Assembly (NCBI GenBank): GCA_973895155.1
Contig: OZ316895.1
Span: 15,314,001-15,378,000, forward strand
From: Marsupella aquatica
Taxonomy: Eukaryota; Marchantiophyta
Reading direction: 5' to 3'
DNA: 64,000 bases
Shown here: positions 62,401 through 64,000 of the stretch, in pieces
Layout: each line of letters starts with the position of its first letter
Numbering within the stretch: the stretch's first letter is position 1
The notes under the pieces: model-generated
What the model was told of the DNA's origin: nothing
Database searches by the model: none
Seen by the model: only the letters and a program-made list of their open reading frames with translations
Position numbers and translations under genes: made by a program

Positions 62401-63865
62401 TCATAACATTGTTACTGCATCTACAGGCGCAAAACATATACACAAGGCAGTAGCAATACTTTGAGCCTGAGGGGATGAAGGACGAAGAAAACCCCTTTCA
62501 ATTTTCAGCTTTGTGAGCTTTGGATATCATCCTCACAGGGTTACACAAATTTGTAGGTACAACGCAACTGTCCTTGCATATGGGCAGACTGGATCTGGCA
62601 AGACCCACACTATGGGATGTGGCAACAATACATCTCTATTGGAAGAGGAGCTGGGCATACTTCCACGGGCCATACGCCAACTCTACGAAAGTATAGAGGA
62701 GCGCAACAATCAGGCTGAGTTTCTTGTAAGTATTCCCTCGTCTTCAACTCCCAGTACTTAGAGACCCTGAAAATTCTTGATAAGTATGCTGCTGATAGTA
62801 CCGTGTAGCCTAACAAAGCTACAAATCACTACATGATGATGGACATCTAATCTCAGACCTGACTATAGGTGACAGAATACTGTTTTGAAAGAGTAGGATG
62901 AGCTGTTCTGAGGGTTGCCGATACTGGCATCATTTATTTCAGTCTGACGAAAAAACCAGATTAGTGTTTGAAAAGTACCAGCACTTAATTAAAATTAGGG
63001 GTGGAAAGGCAAGGGATAGAGACTGCATGAATATGTAAGTTCAATCTCCAGGGACATCTACCAGAGTTGGGGGTGAGTGGCCAGGAATGGACTCTTAGGG
63101 TGTGGAGGATGGAGAAGGAAATGAGATTATGATGAAATGTTGATTCCATAATTTGAGGGTTCCAAAAAGTGAGAATTTAATTCAGCCTGGTGATCTCCAG
63201 GCCTGCCGTAGAGAGCTGAGTCAAGAAGGTTTGTAGTACTATTTCAATATTTCTTGCTAATACAACTCGATATTTGACTCAGGTAAGATGTGCATTTGTT
63301 GAGATTTACAACGAGGAGATAAAGGATCTTCTACATCCAGACACTCCGTCGAAGTCGATATCAATTCGTGAAGATGCAAATGGGGATATCATCTTGGCTG
63401 GAGTGAAGGAGGAAGTTGTGACTAACTATGATTGTATGATGCGGTAATCTTGCTTGTGTGCTGCCCCTGGCCTCTTCTTTCAAATTGAAAACTTGTAATA
63501 TTTGTCTTCATAACTTGAACACTTTAGGTCATCCTCTTGAAAGATGTAGATTTATTTTCACCGTGTTTTTGTTTGCTGTGGTATGCCCGGGTGGATAAAG
63601 AAAGGAAACCTTGTTCACTTGTTGTTAAAAGTGCTTTGACACCATCTTTCCTCACGCAGACCTCAGTATAATAAATATCTATTATGGATTATTCGTTCAT
63701 GATTGCAGGTTTTTGGAGCATGGATCAGTGTTCCGAACAACAGGGAGTACACTCATGAATCAGCAGTCAAGTAGGTCACACGCGATCTTCACTATTATCG
63801 TTGAACAGCGCTCGGTCCTCAATGATGCCACTAATGGGGATGTCATTACAGCCAAGTTCCACCTG
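59405..63865 (+). CDS. KIN4: Kinesin motor protein, KIN-4 (FRA1/chromokinesin-like) subfamily, 5' part
   Basis: Four exons are visible: 59405-59850, 62557-62725, 63283-63443 and 63709-63865, giving 311 codons in phase; the gene continues past the window. Residues 1-75 are a Pro-rich, poly-Gln leader (PPPPPPP, QQQQQQ). The motor starts at about 79 ([10 protein letters not shown]). It has [17 protein letters not shown], the P-loop GQTGSGKT (158-165), [36 protein letters not shown] and switch I NQQSSRSH (276-283). The HPDT...IREDANG...GVKEEVV series is typical of kinesin-4. Plant KIN-4 motors walk to microtubule plus ends and act in cell-wall deposition or division. Intron 1 is 2.7 kb, far longer than the other introns here, and contains a dispersed repeat. 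Purine-rich gagag sequences precede the ATG. Confidence 0.93.
61618..62328. mobile_element. Dispersed repeat of about 0.7 kb, copy B, in kinesin intron 1
   Basis: Partner of 55896-56608 with the same block order and orientation. Several small indels separate them, and identity between blocks is low, so the copies are old. It makes up about a quarter of intron 1. The rest of the intron (59,851-61,600) holds no feature I can support. Confidence 0.7.
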
Positions 63866-64000
63866 GTAGGGTCCCCTTCTCAGCATTGTCTAGAGAGCAT
63901 TGGCAAATTGTTGAACCTGACAACAGGACGTTCTCTAATGGAGTGATAAAAAAAGAAGGCCTCCACTTAACTTCATTGCTTCTTATTTACATATAGACAT

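Overview
The window reads as nuclear DNA of a land plant. Genes are split by many GT-AG introns of roughly 60-1,000 bp (one of 2.7 kb), intergenic DNA is long and repeat-rich, and every recognisable gene has a land-plant orthologue. These are a peroxisomal IBR3/ACAD10-type acyl-CoA dehydrogenase, a plastid-type Obg GTPase, an AGT2-type aminotransferase, a ZMAT2/SNU23 splicing factor, an armadillo-repeat protein and a KIN-4-type kinesin. CT-rich leaders, telomere-like heptamers and many minisatellites would suit a non-seed plant such as a bryophyte, but the lineage cannot be fixed from sequence alone. I rebuilt the exon structures by hand from reading frame, splice phase and family conservation. 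All introns used are GT-AG.

Layout. 1-4,300: gene-free, with a large imperfect inverted repeat (about 601-1152), a decayed 17-bp-period array and a 60-bp repeat. 4,338-13,120 (+): IBR3-like gene, 17 exons, 816 codons, ending in the peroxisomal signal SRL; a 3' minisatellite follows. 14,077-18,612 (-): Obg-like GTPase, 10 exons, with a transit-like N-terminus. 18.7-21.7 kb: repeats, then a CT-rich leader. 21,699-25,647 (+): AGT2-like aminotransferase, 9 exons, 493 codons, with a mitochondrial-looking N-terminus and a C-terminal SKL. 26-29.7 kb: an 85-bp tandem array, a tRNA-like sequence and a short element that also lies upstream of the AGT2 gene. 29,708-32,845 (+): ZMAT2/SNU23-like gene, 10 exons, 212 codons. 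33-37 kb: repeats and two small unassigned coding-like stretches. 37,316-40,263 (-): ARM-repeat gene, 3 exons, 523 codons. 42,488-43,246 (-): intronless hypothetical ORF with a long microsatellite-rich upstream region. 45.5-59 kb: gene desert of repeats. 59,405 to the window end (+): 5' part of a kinesin-4 motor gene.

The genes do not form a pathway or cluster; this is ordinary plant gene order. Two of them, IBR3-like and AGT2-like, carry peroxisomal C-termini. No CRISPR array, operon, viral gene or intact transposon ORF is visible. The most notable items are the possible dual targeting of AGT2, the long fold-back element, the element shared by two gene upstream regions, scattered tRNA-derived SINE-like fragments, and a roughly 0.7-kb dispersed repeat with one copy inside kinesin intron 1.
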